Under the pieces are notes generated by a model that did not search any database, was not told the origin of the DNA, and saw only the letters and a program-made list of their open reading frames with translations. Of a stretch of DNA of 64,000 bases, positions 32,417 through 40,257 are shown in pieces. This DNA is from Arthrobacter bussei (GTDB taxonomy: Bacteria > Actinomycetota > Actinomycetes > Actinomycetales > Micrococcaceae). The position numbers and the translations under genes are program-made. Position 1 is the first letter of the stretch; every line of letters starts with the position of its first letter. Location of the stretch: NCBI RefSeq assembly GCF_009377195.2, contig NZ_VJXX01000001.1, forward strand, positions 1 through 64,000, given 5' to 3'.

Positions 32417-32833
32417 CTACCTAGTTGATTGACGGCAGAAGTAGTCCGCGAGCACTGCGTTGTCCTCGTACGCCAGTTCCATGGCGCGGATGTCCGGCTC
32501 GGTGAACCAGGTGATGCGTTGACCTTCGGTCAGGATTATCGAGGTCGAGGCAGCGTCCAGTGGTGCGGTGAAGGTGTTCTCAACCCCGTAGGACCGGCGA
32601 GTTCGTCCGAGGAATTCAATCGACTCAGCGGGCAGGGTGACGCCGAGTTCCTCGCGGACTTCCCGAGCGATGCAGGCAGCGGCTGTCTCGTCGGGGTCGA
32701 GCATTCCGCCGGGGATGACCCACATGTTCGGGAAGGCGATGGTGGGCTTGTTATCGCGAAGCTGCAGAAGGACAGCACCGACCTTATTGACCAGGATGAT
32801 CTGGCAGCCTTCACGGGCTCCGGCGCTACTCAT
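32417..32833 (-). CDS. Nudix hydrolase
   Basis: 138 residues from ATG 32833. The Nudix box is complete: GGMLDPDETAAACIAREV followed by REELG (Gx5Ex7REUxEExGU), with WVIPGG directly before it. The fold length is normal for a single-domain enzyme cleaving a nucleoside diphosphate linked to another group. The substrate is not evident; the strand before the box (LLQLRDNKPTIAFPNMW) resembles ADP-ribose or dNTP pyrophosphatases. It is divergent from the GNAT gene. Confidence 0.85.
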   Translation of the reverse strand: MSSAGAREGCQIILVNKVGAVLLQLRDNKPTIAFPNMWVIPGGMLDPDETAAACIAREVREELGVTLPAESIEFLGRTRRSYGVENTFTAPLDAASTSIILTEGQRITWFTEPDIRAMELAYEDNAVLADYFCRQSTR

Positions 32834-32996
32834 GCCACCAGTGTATGAACCCGGGACCTTGTACCAGCCGGCCACGCTCGGCCGTCGCCAACTGTTCAGC
32901 TGATGCTGGTTGCTTCTGCGGGCTTTAGGTCTAGTGTTCGAATCACACATAGGTCTAGACACAGGCCAGGGATGTGTATTAAACGCGGAGACGGCC

Positions 32997-33680
32997 ATGA
33001 CCGAACTTCTGAAAGACCCCGTAACACCCACGAGCACCAGTGCCGCTGCAGCTCCGCTCACGGTCCTCACAGGACCCCGTAGGGCAAGGACGTCGGCAAA
33101 GCTCACCCGGGCGAGTCAGTTCGGGACGATTGACACGGAGCAGCTGACCGCGTGGGTGGAATCCCAGCAGGAACCCGACGACTCCCCCACCGACGGTGAA
33201 CCATTGACGCCGGCTGTTCTCGCTTCACTTTCCATCCGCCGGCTGCGGATGCTCGTGAACCAGGCGTACACGCTGATGGATACCGGCTTCTCGCCCAGCC
33301 GGACGGTGGACCGGTACGAGATGCTCGTCGACGAGCTCGAGCGCAGAGCCGAGGCAGCGAAGAAACGGCATCCGGTGAGCACGACGCGGGAGAAGTTCCG
33401 GGACAACTCCCTGTCCTCCCGGTTCGAGCTGTTCATCGACGGACACCTGGTCGCGTACATGCAGTACCGGATGAACGGCGGGGACCTGACCCTGATCATG
33501 GGTAACGAGCTGTCGGGCTTCCGGGACCAGGGCGCTGCTACAACCTTGATGCGGGCCGTCGTCCTCGACGCCCACAAACGCCGCCTGAACCTCATCCCCC
33601 GCTGCCAGATGGCCTCCACATTCCTAGCGGACAATCCTCAGTACCAGCAATACACCAGCCACCACGCGACCCACACCTGA
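32997..33680 (+). CDS. protein with a YjdJ-type GNAT acetyltransferase domain
   Basis: 227 residues from ATG 32997. The N-terminal half is flexible and then helical (IRRLRMLVNQAYTLMDTGFS). The C-terminal ~80 residues read FELFIDGHLVAYMQYRMNGG and GFRDQGAATTLMRAVVLDAH, then RCQMASTFLADNPQYQQY, the small GCN5-related N-acetyltransferase type with an acetyl-CoA loop replaced by RDQGAA. The usual product of this family is about 90 residues, so the N-terminal fusion is extra. Substrate unknown. Confidence 0.75.
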   Translation: MTELLKDPVTPTSTSAAAAPLTVLTGPRRARTSAKLTRASQFGTIDTEQLTAWVESQQEPDDSPTDGEPLTPAVLASLSIRRLRMLVNQAYTLMDTGFSPSRTVDRYEMLVDELERRAEAAKKRHPVSTTREKFRDNSLSSRFELFIDGHLVAYMQYRMNGGDLTLIMGNELSGFRDQGAATTLMRAVVLDAHKRRLNLIPRCQMASTFLADNPQYQQYTSHHATHT

Positions 33681-33772
33681 CCTACATCTGACTCGTATCT
33701 GACCCACGCGGCCGATAGCTTGCCTGTCACCGGTCCATCGCCAGCCAACTGCAGGGTCGCTTGATTGTGCGT

Positions 33773-34465
33773 CTACTTCGTAGTCGGCGTGGCCGGCATC
33801 CAGTCGGGGAGGGCTGCGGGCAGGCGGTGCCGGCGATCGAGTCTGAGGCGGCCTTTGCGTTCCCAGGTTCGCTGACGTATCAGCCACACCGCGAGCAGTC
33901 TTTCCTCGGGCCGGCGTACCGGGTCGTACATGGGCAGGCGCCCATGAGACCGATGGAACAGGCACAGCTCGGTCAAACGCCGCGTCCAGTGCTCGTCGGG
34001 GCGTCCACGGCGGACGCCCTGCCAGGAGCCCAGCCGGTCGAGGGCCTCGAGCTTGTCGTGCGTGAGGTTCCCGGCGTCGTTCTGCCGGCGCTGGGCTTCA
34101 ATCCACCGGTACAGCACCCGGGCGTGGTCCCCATGGTTCTGCGACGGCAGCATTCCGTGCGCAGAGACGTGCGCGGCGACGTCGTTATAGTGCTTCCACC
34201 ACAACCCTTCCCGGGTCGGCCGGTTGAACTTCTCCCGAAGGTCAGCGGGCTGGTCATGGATCCGCAGGCACTGGTCGAACCAGCTCGGACTGTGCCGGAT
34301 CTGCTTCTCAACCGCCCGGCGCACCCGCGCCGGCGTCACCCTGCACCACGACGCGATCACATCGACCGAGACACCTCGGGAGTACGTGAGAAGCCACTCG
34401 CGCCTACTCTCACAGGGACCCGAGGGGTAGTCGTCCTCAGGCACCAGCAGGTCATCAAACCTCAT
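33773..34465 (-). CDS. helicase-associated (HA) domain DNA-binding protein
   Basis: 230 residues. The start (about 25-60) resembles an HTH: SRGVSVDVIASWCRVTPARV. Two helicase-associated repeats follow: WWKHYNDVAAHVSAHGMLPS with LYRWIEAQRRQND, and ELCLFHRSHGRLPMYDPV with LAVWLIRQRTWERKG. HA domains are triple-helical DNA-binding units usually hung on helicases and in plasmid proteins of actinobacteria. No helicase core is present, so it probably binds DNA on its own. Confidence 0.7.
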   Translation of the reverse strand: MRFDDLLVPEDDYPSGPCESRREWLLTYSRGVSVDVIASWCRVTPARVRRAVEKQIRHSPSWFDQCLRIHDQPADLREKFNRPTREGLWWKHYNDVAAHVSAHGMLPSQNHGDHARVLYRWIEAQRRQNDAGNLTHDKLEALDRLGSWQGVRRGRPDEHWTRRLTELCLFHRSHGRLPMYDPVRRPEERLLAVWLIRQRTWERKGRLRLDRRHRLPAALPDWMPATPTTK

Positions 34466-34555
34466 GGCAACTACTCAACCACCGTCATGCTGCACGGTGA
34501 CGGTCACCGACAATGACACCTCTGTCGAGCCGCGAATTCGTATCGGCGAGCTCGG

Positions 34556-34702
34556 TCAGGCTTTGTGGGCGTGATCGGGGCAGTAGTAGCGGCCGACGTC
34601 GACGGTAATCGTCCTGTACAGCCAGCCCTCGGGCAGGGGCCGTCCCTCCTCCTGGAGCTTGGCTGTGGCGCGGCAGATGCAGCACTGCGCCAGGGCCGGT
34701 GC
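34556..34702 (-). pseudogene. zinc-ribbon gene, second copy with lost start
   Basis: The frame reads LAQCCICRATAKLQEEGRP, then LPEGWLYRTITVDVGRYYCP and ends DHAHKA. It is close to the intact gene at 28543-28674 but has eight extra residues in the middle. Two bases are missing at the start relative to that copy, so the ATG after the ribosome-binding site reads into another frame and the true frame begins after a stop. Probably not translated as such. Confidence 0.6.
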
Positions 34703-34737
34703 TCATCAGGTCACACCTTCCGCATCGAAACTATCTG

Positions 34738-34826
34738 GGGAGCGCTCCCACCCAGTAGAACTATCCCTGAAGGCTCCGGTCGTCTGCGTGTTGATCCCCC
34801 ATCCACGCAGCCTCCCCGGGGCCTTC
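34738..34826 (-). promoter_or_regulatory. palindrome and long hairpin, copy 2
   Basis: GGGAGCGCTCCC (34738-34749) and the hairpin GAAGGCTCCGG (34769-34779) with CCGGGGCCTTC (34816-34826). The hairpin starts one base after the stop of the zinc protein gene at 34828, which makes it that gene's likely terminator; the palindrome would belong to the next gene. Confidence 0.5.
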
Positions 34827-34827
34827 G

Positions 34828-35088
34828 TCATTCGTCCTCGAACGAACCGGTGGGCGGTGGTTTTCGGTCGCCGGCGAGCTTGTCCAGCTCGCCCTTCTTG
34901 TAGATCCTGATGACGTCCTGCCAGCCCTCGGGCATCCGCGGCCGGTGCAGCGGACAGAACGTCACACCTGCATCCACGATGTACGCCCAGTCCTTCGGCG
35001 TTCCGTCTCCGGTGAGCGTCAGCGGAGCGGTCCTGCCGCATTCCGCGCATTCGGCCACTTGGTCATTGTCGGGGCGGGTCGCGGGCAT
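34828..35088 (-). CDS. 86-residue zinc-binding protein
   Basis: Cys-rich small protein: VAECAECGRTAPLTLTGDG, then DWAYIVDAGVTFCPLHRPRM and a charged C-terminal helix (IRIYKKGELDKLAGDRK). The CxxC and CxxH pairs should bind one zinc. It resembles the shorter zinc-ribbon proteins next to it in layout but not in sequence, so an array of related genes is likely. Function unknown. Confidence 0.65.
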   Translation of the reverse strand: MPATRPDNDQVAECAECGRTAPLTLTGDGTPKDWAYIVDAGVTFCPLHRPRMPEGWQDVIRIYKKGELDKLAGDRKPPPTGSFEDE

Positions 35089-35262
35089 CTGTTCAGTGTG
35101 TCAGCTGCGGTGTCAGGACCGTGTTCTACGCTCTGTCGTGGAGTCCTGTCCGGGGTGTCCGTCGTACTCGACCTACCGTGCACCCTGGGCAGGACTTCCC
35201 ACTCCCCGCGAGCACCACTAGTGAGGACTGTCTGCCGGCGGCGGATGTGCGGCGCAGCGGCT

Positions 35263-35735
35263 CTAGATGACGTTGGCGTTGGCGTTGGCGTTGGGCCAGT
35301 CGTAGGGCCGGGCGAGGCGCACGATCAACGTCGGCGTACCGTCCTCGGTGAACTCGAACCCTGAGTGTTCATGGCTTCCGCCAGCGTGCGCGATCGCGGC
35401 GAGGACAAGTGCCAGCACACATCACGGTCCAAACCCGGGATGACGTCGCCGAGGTCCACCAGCGCTCCCCCGTCGCCAAGAGATGCAACCAGCAGCATGA
35501 ACCGGCGTTCGCCGCCGGAAAGTCCTTCAAGGTTGCCCTCGATCGCTTCGAAGTCGACGTAGGGCCAGCGGCTGCCCATACCAATCCACGGCTGTCCCGA
35601 CCTGACAAAGCAGCTTTCATGGGCGCGGATCAGCAGCTCGGTTGCTGCCTCGATCGTGTAGGTAACTTTCGCCCATGACCTCAGCCCGCAGTGATACTCG
35701 TTCGTGAGCGCTTGTACCTCGGGGTTGCTGGTCAC
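35263..35735 (-). pseudogene. hypothetical gene with an internal frameshift
   Basis: From a GTG at 35735 (AGGAAAG upstream; ATG 35786 is an alternative) the frame reads VQALTNEYHCGLRSWAKVTY, MGSRWPYVDFEAIEGNLEG and LVDLGDVIPGLDRDV. At 35416-35420 (a GTGTG run on the minus strand) it leaves this frame; the sensible continuation in another frame is LALVLAAIAHAGGSHEHSGF, then DGTPTLIVRLARPYDWPNAN and a stop at 35263. A two-base GT duplication explains it. The restored product of about 155 residues is of unknown family. Sequencing error is the other explanation. Confidence 0.55.
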
Positions 35736-36169
35736 GGGCTTCTCTTTCCTACTAGGCGACTCATGCGGCTGATTACTGGTCGTCATTGTGGAAGTACGTC
35801 GGGTCAGGGTAAGACGCCCCACTGACGCCATACTCACCGCCCGGAGGTTGACGGGCTGTTCCCGCCGAGCTGGCGCGCGAAAGCAGGAGTCGCTCAAACG
35901 CTGGGACTCCCCCGGCCGGCAGTCCAAGACTTCCTTACCTCCAAGAAATGGAGCCAGTGATGAGAAGAGTGAAGATCGGCCTGTGACACCTCAGTGAGCA
36001 CCCGCGAAGAGGTGGCCCGCACAGAGACCGGCATGAACCGAGAGAACGGGAACCCAAGCGGCCACGGTCGTGAACCGGTAGACGAACGCTGTACTGGCTT
36101 CGGGACAACGGCAACACGATCGAGTCCGCGGACGAGGAAGCCGCAAGACAGGCGTAGTACCCTTCCGCG
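35736..36169. other. gene-poor stretch with a possible broken small gene
   Basis: Apart from the small frameshifted frame at 35994-36157 I see no gene, strong hairpin or repeat. Confidence 0.4.
35994..36157 (+). pseudogene. possible small gene with a frameshift
   Basis: From GTG 35994 the frame reads VSTREEVARTETGMNRENGN up to about 36085; the adjacent frame then gives TLYWLRDNGNTIESADEEAA and stops at 36157. Joining them needs a one-base change near 36083-36092. The second half has the look of a real protein end. Weak evidence, no family known. Confidence 0.3.
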
Positions 36170-36766
36170 ATGACTATGCCCCGGCGCTCGACGGGTCGCT
36201 TGTCGGAACGGCGGCTCGGCCGGACTTCTGTCCTGTGCGCGGTGGCTGCGATGATGCTTGTGGTGTTGGGGTGGTGCGGACTGATCCTGGTGTTCGGCCC
36301 GTCTGTCCTTCCTCCATGGATTCCAGGCACCGCCCTGTTGATCGCGGCGATCATCCTCAACCACACCGCTCGGCGTGTAAGGACTGGCGAGAAAGATCGG
36401 ATAATGCCAGTCCTCTGGCGCGTTGTGAGCACGATGGCTGCCGTCGGGTGCGTCGTTGCGTTCATCGGGGACGCCTTCTTCTCTGCTAACTACACCGTTT
36501 TGAAGCCCTCCGCGCCGGGAGGCTGCAGGGCCGTTGTCCGGGAGAGTTCGTTCCTCATGTCTGGTGCGGGCCAGGTCTACTCGATACACCCGATAGGAGT
36601 TGGCTGGCGCACAGGAACATGGACGGCCGACGACGGGATCCGCCCGATCGGCGACAAACAGTACGAGCTGTCCTGGGGCGTGGCAGGGGGATTACTCACG
36701 CTGAGAGGAGATGGCCGTAACCCTGTCTACCCAAGCCTGCACGAGCCGATCTGTCATTCAACGTGA
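36170..36766 (+). CDS. membrane protein with extracellular C-terminal domain, unknown
   Basis: 198 residues with three hydrophobic helices (TSVLCAVAAMMLVVLGWCGL, IPGTALLIAAIILNHTA and VVSTMAAVGCVVAFIGDAFF) and a polar C-terminal domain (about 110-198) containing two cysteines, PGGCRAVVRESSFLMSGAG and HEPICHST, that could form a disulfide outside. No known motif. It is a single gene between gene-poor regions. Confidence 0.6.
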   Translation: MTMPRRSTGRLSERRLGRTSVLCAVAAMMLVVLGWCGLILVFGPSVLPPWIPGTALLIAAIILNHTARRVRTGEKDRIMPVLWRVVSTMAAVGCVVAFIGDAFFSANYTVLKPSAPGGCRAVVRESSFLMSGAGQVYSIHPIGVGWRTGTWTADDGIRPIGDKQYELSWGVAGGLLTLRGDGRNPVYPSLHEPICHST

Positions 36767-37091
36767 GCGGACACCGCGATCAGCGTCAACGGCCACCCAG
36801 ACTGACTGGTTCGAGTGAGGTTGTCGGGCTCCTCACGTGAGTCCTTGCCTTCGACGGGCTCACGATGAGTTGAACTTCGATCACCATCAAATCTGACGAG
36901 CGTCGGACTTGAGTCACATCTCATCACCGCCGGAAGTGTTGGAGGGGTGCTCCTGACTGAGGCAAACAGAATCGCGAACGTCGGTGTGGTCGGTCTGGTG
37001 GCACCCTGGCGCAGGGTGAGCTTTCAGGACCTCCCGGCTTACGAGGCACTCCACCAGGAATTTCGGCAGGGCGCGAATCCACCCCCGGCCC
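36767..37091. other. intergenic, no supported gene
   Basis: A 55-codon plus-strand frame from GTG 36947 to 37114 (ends LMRRWLG, overlapping the next gene antisense) is open, but its ribosome-binding site touches the start and I do not accept it as a gene. Nothing else is seen. Confidence 0.4.
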
Positions 37092-37826
37092 TCATGCGTA
37101 GGTGGCTCGGTTGAGGGCAGCGATGTCGTCGGAGGTCAGGGAGCCGAACGTGTCCCCGATGGTTGCCATGACCCGATCCCGCCGGCCGGCCAGGAGGTCC
37201 TTCTGGGCGCGTGCCAGGGCGGCCGGCAGCTCCTCCTGGGTCAGTTCAGTGCAGTAGGCCGGAGCTCCGGGCTGCTGCCGCCAAGATTCGGACAGTGTAC
37301 CGGCGTCGACGGTGTCGAACCCGGTATCCTCCACCAGACTGATCGCAGCACGCTTGCCGACCTCATCGTCGCCTGCAACGGGAATGGCGAGGCGGCCGGC
37401 CTGCCCTGCAGGACGGCCCTTGGCCTCGAAAGTACCCGAGAGAATCGCGTTCCAGGCCTTCACGACGGGGCGCCCGATCTGCTCGCTGACCCACAGGCCT
37501 TCCACCTGCCCGCCATCGAGGGCTTCGATGTGACCGTCGCGCAGCGGGTAGTAGTTCGACGTGTCGATGACGACCGCGTCCGCAGAAAGCTCCTCGAGGA
37601 GCGGACGGATCCCTGCCATCCGGGCGAGGGGAATCGAGGTCACGAGCACGTCGACGTCCTGGACGACGTCGGACGCCTCGACGGCGGTCGCTCCTGTTGC
37701 CAGGACCGTCTCGTCGATGGTTTCCGGACCACGGGAGTTGGCGACCTTCACCTGATGGCCTGCTTCAGCGAGTTTCTGCGCCAGCGTCGAACCGATGGAT
37801 CCTGCTCCGAGGATGCCGATCTTCAT
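37092..37826 (-). CDS. F420H2/NADPH-type oxidoreductase (NpdG-like)
   Basis: 244 residues from ATG 37826 with AAGGAC upstream. The N terminus is a Rossmann fold, MKIGILGAGSIGSTLAQKLA, then VKVANSRGPETI, which fixes NADP through the arginine. VIDTSNYYPLRDG and VKAWNAILSGTFEAKGRPAG match the F420-dependent NADP reductase family (coenzyme F420:NADP oxidoreductase-like). Many such proteins use only NADP, so F420 use is not certain. A MerR-type operator lies 35-70 bases upstream, shared with the exporter and monooxygenase genes. Confidence 0.8.
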   Translation of the reverse strand: MKIGILGAGSIGSTLAQKLAEAGHQVKVANSRGPETIDETVLATGATAVEASDVVQDVDVLVTSIPLARMAGIRPLLEELSADAVVIDTSNYYPLRDGHIEALDGGQVEGLWVSEQIGRPVVKAWNAILSGTFEAKGRPAGQAGRLAIPVAGDDEVGKRAAISLVEDTGFDTVDAGTLSESWRQQPGAPAYCTELTQEELPAALARAQKDLLAGRRDRVMATIGDTFGSLTSDDIAALNRATYA

Positions 37827-37860
37827 GAATGTCCTTCCATCGAGCAAGGTGTGAACCACC

Positions 37861-37892
37861 AGTCTCCAACCCTCCACCAATGTGAAGGTCAA
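37861..37892 (-). promoter_or_regulatory. MerR-type promoter, site 1 (oxidoreductase)
   Basis: On the minus strand TTGACC (37892-37887), then TTCACATTGGTGG, AGGGTT (37873-37868) and the -10 GAGACT (37866-37861). The spacer is 20 bases, the elongated length typical of MerR-controlled promoters. Confidence 0.6.
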
Positions 37893-37951
37893 ATCCCGGC
37901 GTGAATCCGGTCCTGCTGGAGGTCATGTGACAACTCTCATAGGCCCACGGC

Positions 37952-37983
37952 TTGACCCTGCCATTAGTGAGAGGGTCGCACGA
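37952..37983 (+). promoter_or_regulatory. MerR-type promoter, site 2 (exporter)
   Basis: TTGACC (37952-37957) overlaps GACCCT, followed by gccattagtgag and AGGGTC (37972-37977), a perfect dyad, with the -10 GCACGA 20 bases after the -35. Same design as sites 1 and 3. Confidence 0.6.
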
Positions 37984-38125
37984 TAGGTCATGAGGTTCTG
38001 TCGCGCTGCCTTCTGCGCACTCGGTGAGTGCGGCTCGAGCGGACCGAAGCTTAGGTAGCACCAGCTGCTCGAAGACATGCTGCTACCTCGTTTTCTACCC
38101 CCTTCGTCATGACCAGGAGAACCCC

Positions 38126-39670
38126 GTGCCGGGATCGACACCGAATGAAACAGCCCTGACCGCACCCCACCCACTCCCCGACGCCGCAGCCGCGTACACG
38201 CCTGATGAAAGCCCGGGTACGAGGCCCCCAGCTACTGATACTGCTGCCGGCGCTCCTGGTGATCGGATGGCGCCTGGAAGCGCGATGATCATCGGTCTGC
38301 TGATGGTCTCGGCGTTCGTGGTCCTGCTGAACGAGATGATGCTCGGCGTCGCCCTGCCGACGCTGATCGCGGACCTGGACATCACCCCGACGACCGGCCA
38401 GTGGCTCACCACCGGGTACCTGCTGACCCTGGCGGTCCTGATCCCGGCCACCGGGTTCGTGATGCGCCGGTTCACCACGCGCGGGATCTTCCTGGGCTCG
38501 ATGTCGCTGTTCCTTCTCGGAACGGTCGTCGCCGCGGTCGCCCCGGGCTTCGGAGTACTCTTCGCCGGGCGGATCATCCAGGCCATCGGCACTGCGGTCT
38601 TCGTGCCCCTGCTGATCACCACGACCATGCGCCTGGTGCCGGCATCGCGGCGGGGCAGGATGATGGCCCTCGTCACCGCGGTGCCCGCCATCGCCCCCGC
38701 AGTCGGTCCCGCGGTATCCGGCGTAATCCTCTCTCAGCTGTCCTGGCGGTGGCTGTTCGTCCTCATGCTGCCCATCGCCGTGGTGGCACTGATCCTGGGT
38801 GCGCTGAAACTACCGAACGTGACCACACCGGAGCGGGTGAGCCTGGACGTGGTGTCCCTGCTGCTGTCCGTCGTCGGCTTCGGCGGGCTGGTCTTCGGCC
38901 TGGCGTCCATCGGCGAATCGGTGTCCGGGCACGCACCCGTCGCCCCCTACATCCCCATCCTCATCGGGCTAGCCGGCGTGGCCGCGTTCGTCCACCGCCA
39001 GGTGAAGCTGCAGAAGCACGGGGATGCATTCCTGGACATGCGGATCTTCTCCGCCCGCCAGTACGTCATGCCGACGATCGTCATGACGTTCGTCGCGATG
39101 AACGGCTTCGGGGTGGTCCTGGTCCTGCCTCTCATTCTGACCGCCGTCCTCGGTCTGGACACCCTGCAGATGGGATTGTTCCTCTTCCCGGGAGGGGCGA
39201 TGATCGCGACCGTCTCCGCACTCGGCGGACGCATCTACGACAAGGTCGGACCCAAGCCCCTGGCGATCCCCGGCTCCATCATCTGGGTGGGAACCATCTG
39301 GTTCCTCACCACTATCAATGAGGACACCAGCATCTGGCTGGTCCTCGCCGTCTACCTGCTCATGACCGGCACGCAGGTACTGATGTGGGCTCCCATGACC
39401 ACCTCGGCCCTGGGATCCCTGCCGGCCGAGCTCTACCCCCACGGCACCGCCGCGTTCTCCACCGTCCAGCAGCTTGCCGGCGCTGCAGGAGGCGCAATCC
39501 TCATCTCCGCCTTCACCATCGGCGCGAATGCCACCCGGACAGGTGCCCTCAGCGCCGCTCAGAGCATCGACGCGGGACAGGCTGCCTTCACCGTCGCCGC
39601 AATCCTCGCCCTCGGCGCCGTCATCGGCACCCTCTTCGTCAGCAAGCCCCGCACCACCCAGGACGCCTGA
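38126..39670 (+). CDS. DHA2-family multidrug efflux MFS transporter
   Basis: 514 residues from GTG 38126 (AGGAGA six bases upstream). After a 50-residue disordered start there are 14 predicted helices. DHA2 hallmarks include NEMMLGVALPTLIADLDITP, WLTTGYLLTLAVLIPATGFV and GRIIQAIGTAVFVPLLIT, with VPAIAPAVGPAVSGVI for motif C of exporters. It should expel drugs or toxic organic compounds using the proton gradient. Site 2 of the MerR operator lies 140-175 bases upstream. Confidence 0.9.
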   Translation: MPGSTPNETALTAPHPLPDAAAAYTPDESPGTRPPATDTAAGAPGDRMAPGSAMIIGLLMVSAFVVLLNEMMLGVALPTLIADLDITPTTGQWLTTGYLLTLAVLIPATGFVMRRFTTRGIFLGSMSLFLLGTVVAAVAPGFGVLFAGRIIQAIGTAVFVPLLITTTMRLVPASRRGRMMALVTAVPAIAPAVGPAVSGVILSQLSWRWLFVLMLPIAVVALILGALKLPNVTTPERVSLDVVSLLLSVVGFGGLVFGLASIGESVSGHAPVAPYIPILIGLAGVAAFVHRQVKLQKHGDAFLDMRIFSARQYVMPTIVMTFVAMNGFGVVLVLPLILTAVLGLDTLQMGLFLFPGGAMIATVSALGGRIYDKVGPKPLAIPGSIIWVGTIWFLTTINEDTSIWLVLAVYLLMTGTQVLMWAPMTTSALGSLPAELYPHGTAAFSTVQQLAGAAGGAILISAFTIGANATRTGALSAAQSIDAGQAAFTVAAILALGAVIGTLFVSKPRTTQDA

Positions 39671-39724
39671 ACCGCCTGAACCGCATAGACCGCTGGAGCT
39701 GGTTCGGGGGTTAGCTCCAGTGGT

Positions 39725-40114
39725 TCAGCCGGCTTCGAGCGATTGCTCCTGAGTGGCGGCGGCGTCGATGGCCTCGATGTACCGGGTGATGGAGTCCCGG
39801 TTGTGGATGAGGAAGTCGATCTTGTCCGACATGCGGTCCCGCTCTGTCACCAGCAGTTCCCGCAGCCCGGGCTCGGCGTTCTTCACGACGATGGTCTGCG
39901 GCTGGTCCAGACACGGCAGGATGCTCGAGATGATCCTCGTCGGGATACCGGAATCGACCAGCCCTCTGATCTTCTTCACCCGGTCCACCAGGTAGTCGTC
40001 ATACATCCGGTACCCGTTGTCCAGGCGCCGGGGGGAAATGAGCCCCTGCTCCTCGTAATACCGCAGCATCCGGGCAGGAACACCGGTCTTCTTCGCGAGC
40101 TCACCAATGCGCAT
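39725..40114 (-). CDS. MerR-family transcriptional regulator
   Basis: 129 residues from ATG 40114 with GGAGGG upstream. The DNA-binding part reads MRIGELAKKTGVPARMLRYY followed by EEQGLISPRRLDNGYRMY, then a coiled-coil dimerisation helix (LRELLVTERDRMSDKIDFLI). The effector region has one cysteine (SILPCLDQPQ) and no metal-binding loop, so it fits drug- or redox-sensing members better than metal sensors. The operators at 37861, 37952 and 40149 lie within 2.3 kb; it probably activates all three genes. Confidence 0.85.
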   Translation of the reverse strand: MRIGELAKKTGVPARMLRYYEEQGLISPRRLDNGYRMYDDYLVDRVKKIRGLVDSGIPTRIISSILPCLDQPQTIVVKNAEPGLRELLVTERDRMSDKIDFLIHNRDSITRYIEAIDAAATQEQSLEAG

Positions 40115-40148
40115 CCGACCCTCCAAGGCGTACGAGCCAATCATCGAC

Positions 40149-40180
40149 TTGACCTTCACATTAGTGGCAGGGTCCACACT
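40149..40180 (+). promoter_or_regulatory. MerR-type promoter, site 3 (monooxygenase)
   Basis: TTGACC (40149-40154), TTCACATTAGTGGC, AGGGTC (40169-40174) and -10 CACACT (40175-40180), spacer 20. It lies between the divergent regulator and monooxygenase genes, so the regulator may also control itself. Confidence 0.6.
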
Positions 40181-40257
40181 GATCAATGCGGCCACGGGCG
40201 CCGTCGCGATCCACCAGCGCCGAACATGATGGACGACAGCATGAACGAGGAGAAGTG

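Noticed and set aside
36947-37114. 55-codon plus-strand frame overlapping the oxidoreductase end
   Set aside because: The GGAGG touches the GTG, no motif is seen, and it overlaps a conserved gene antisense.
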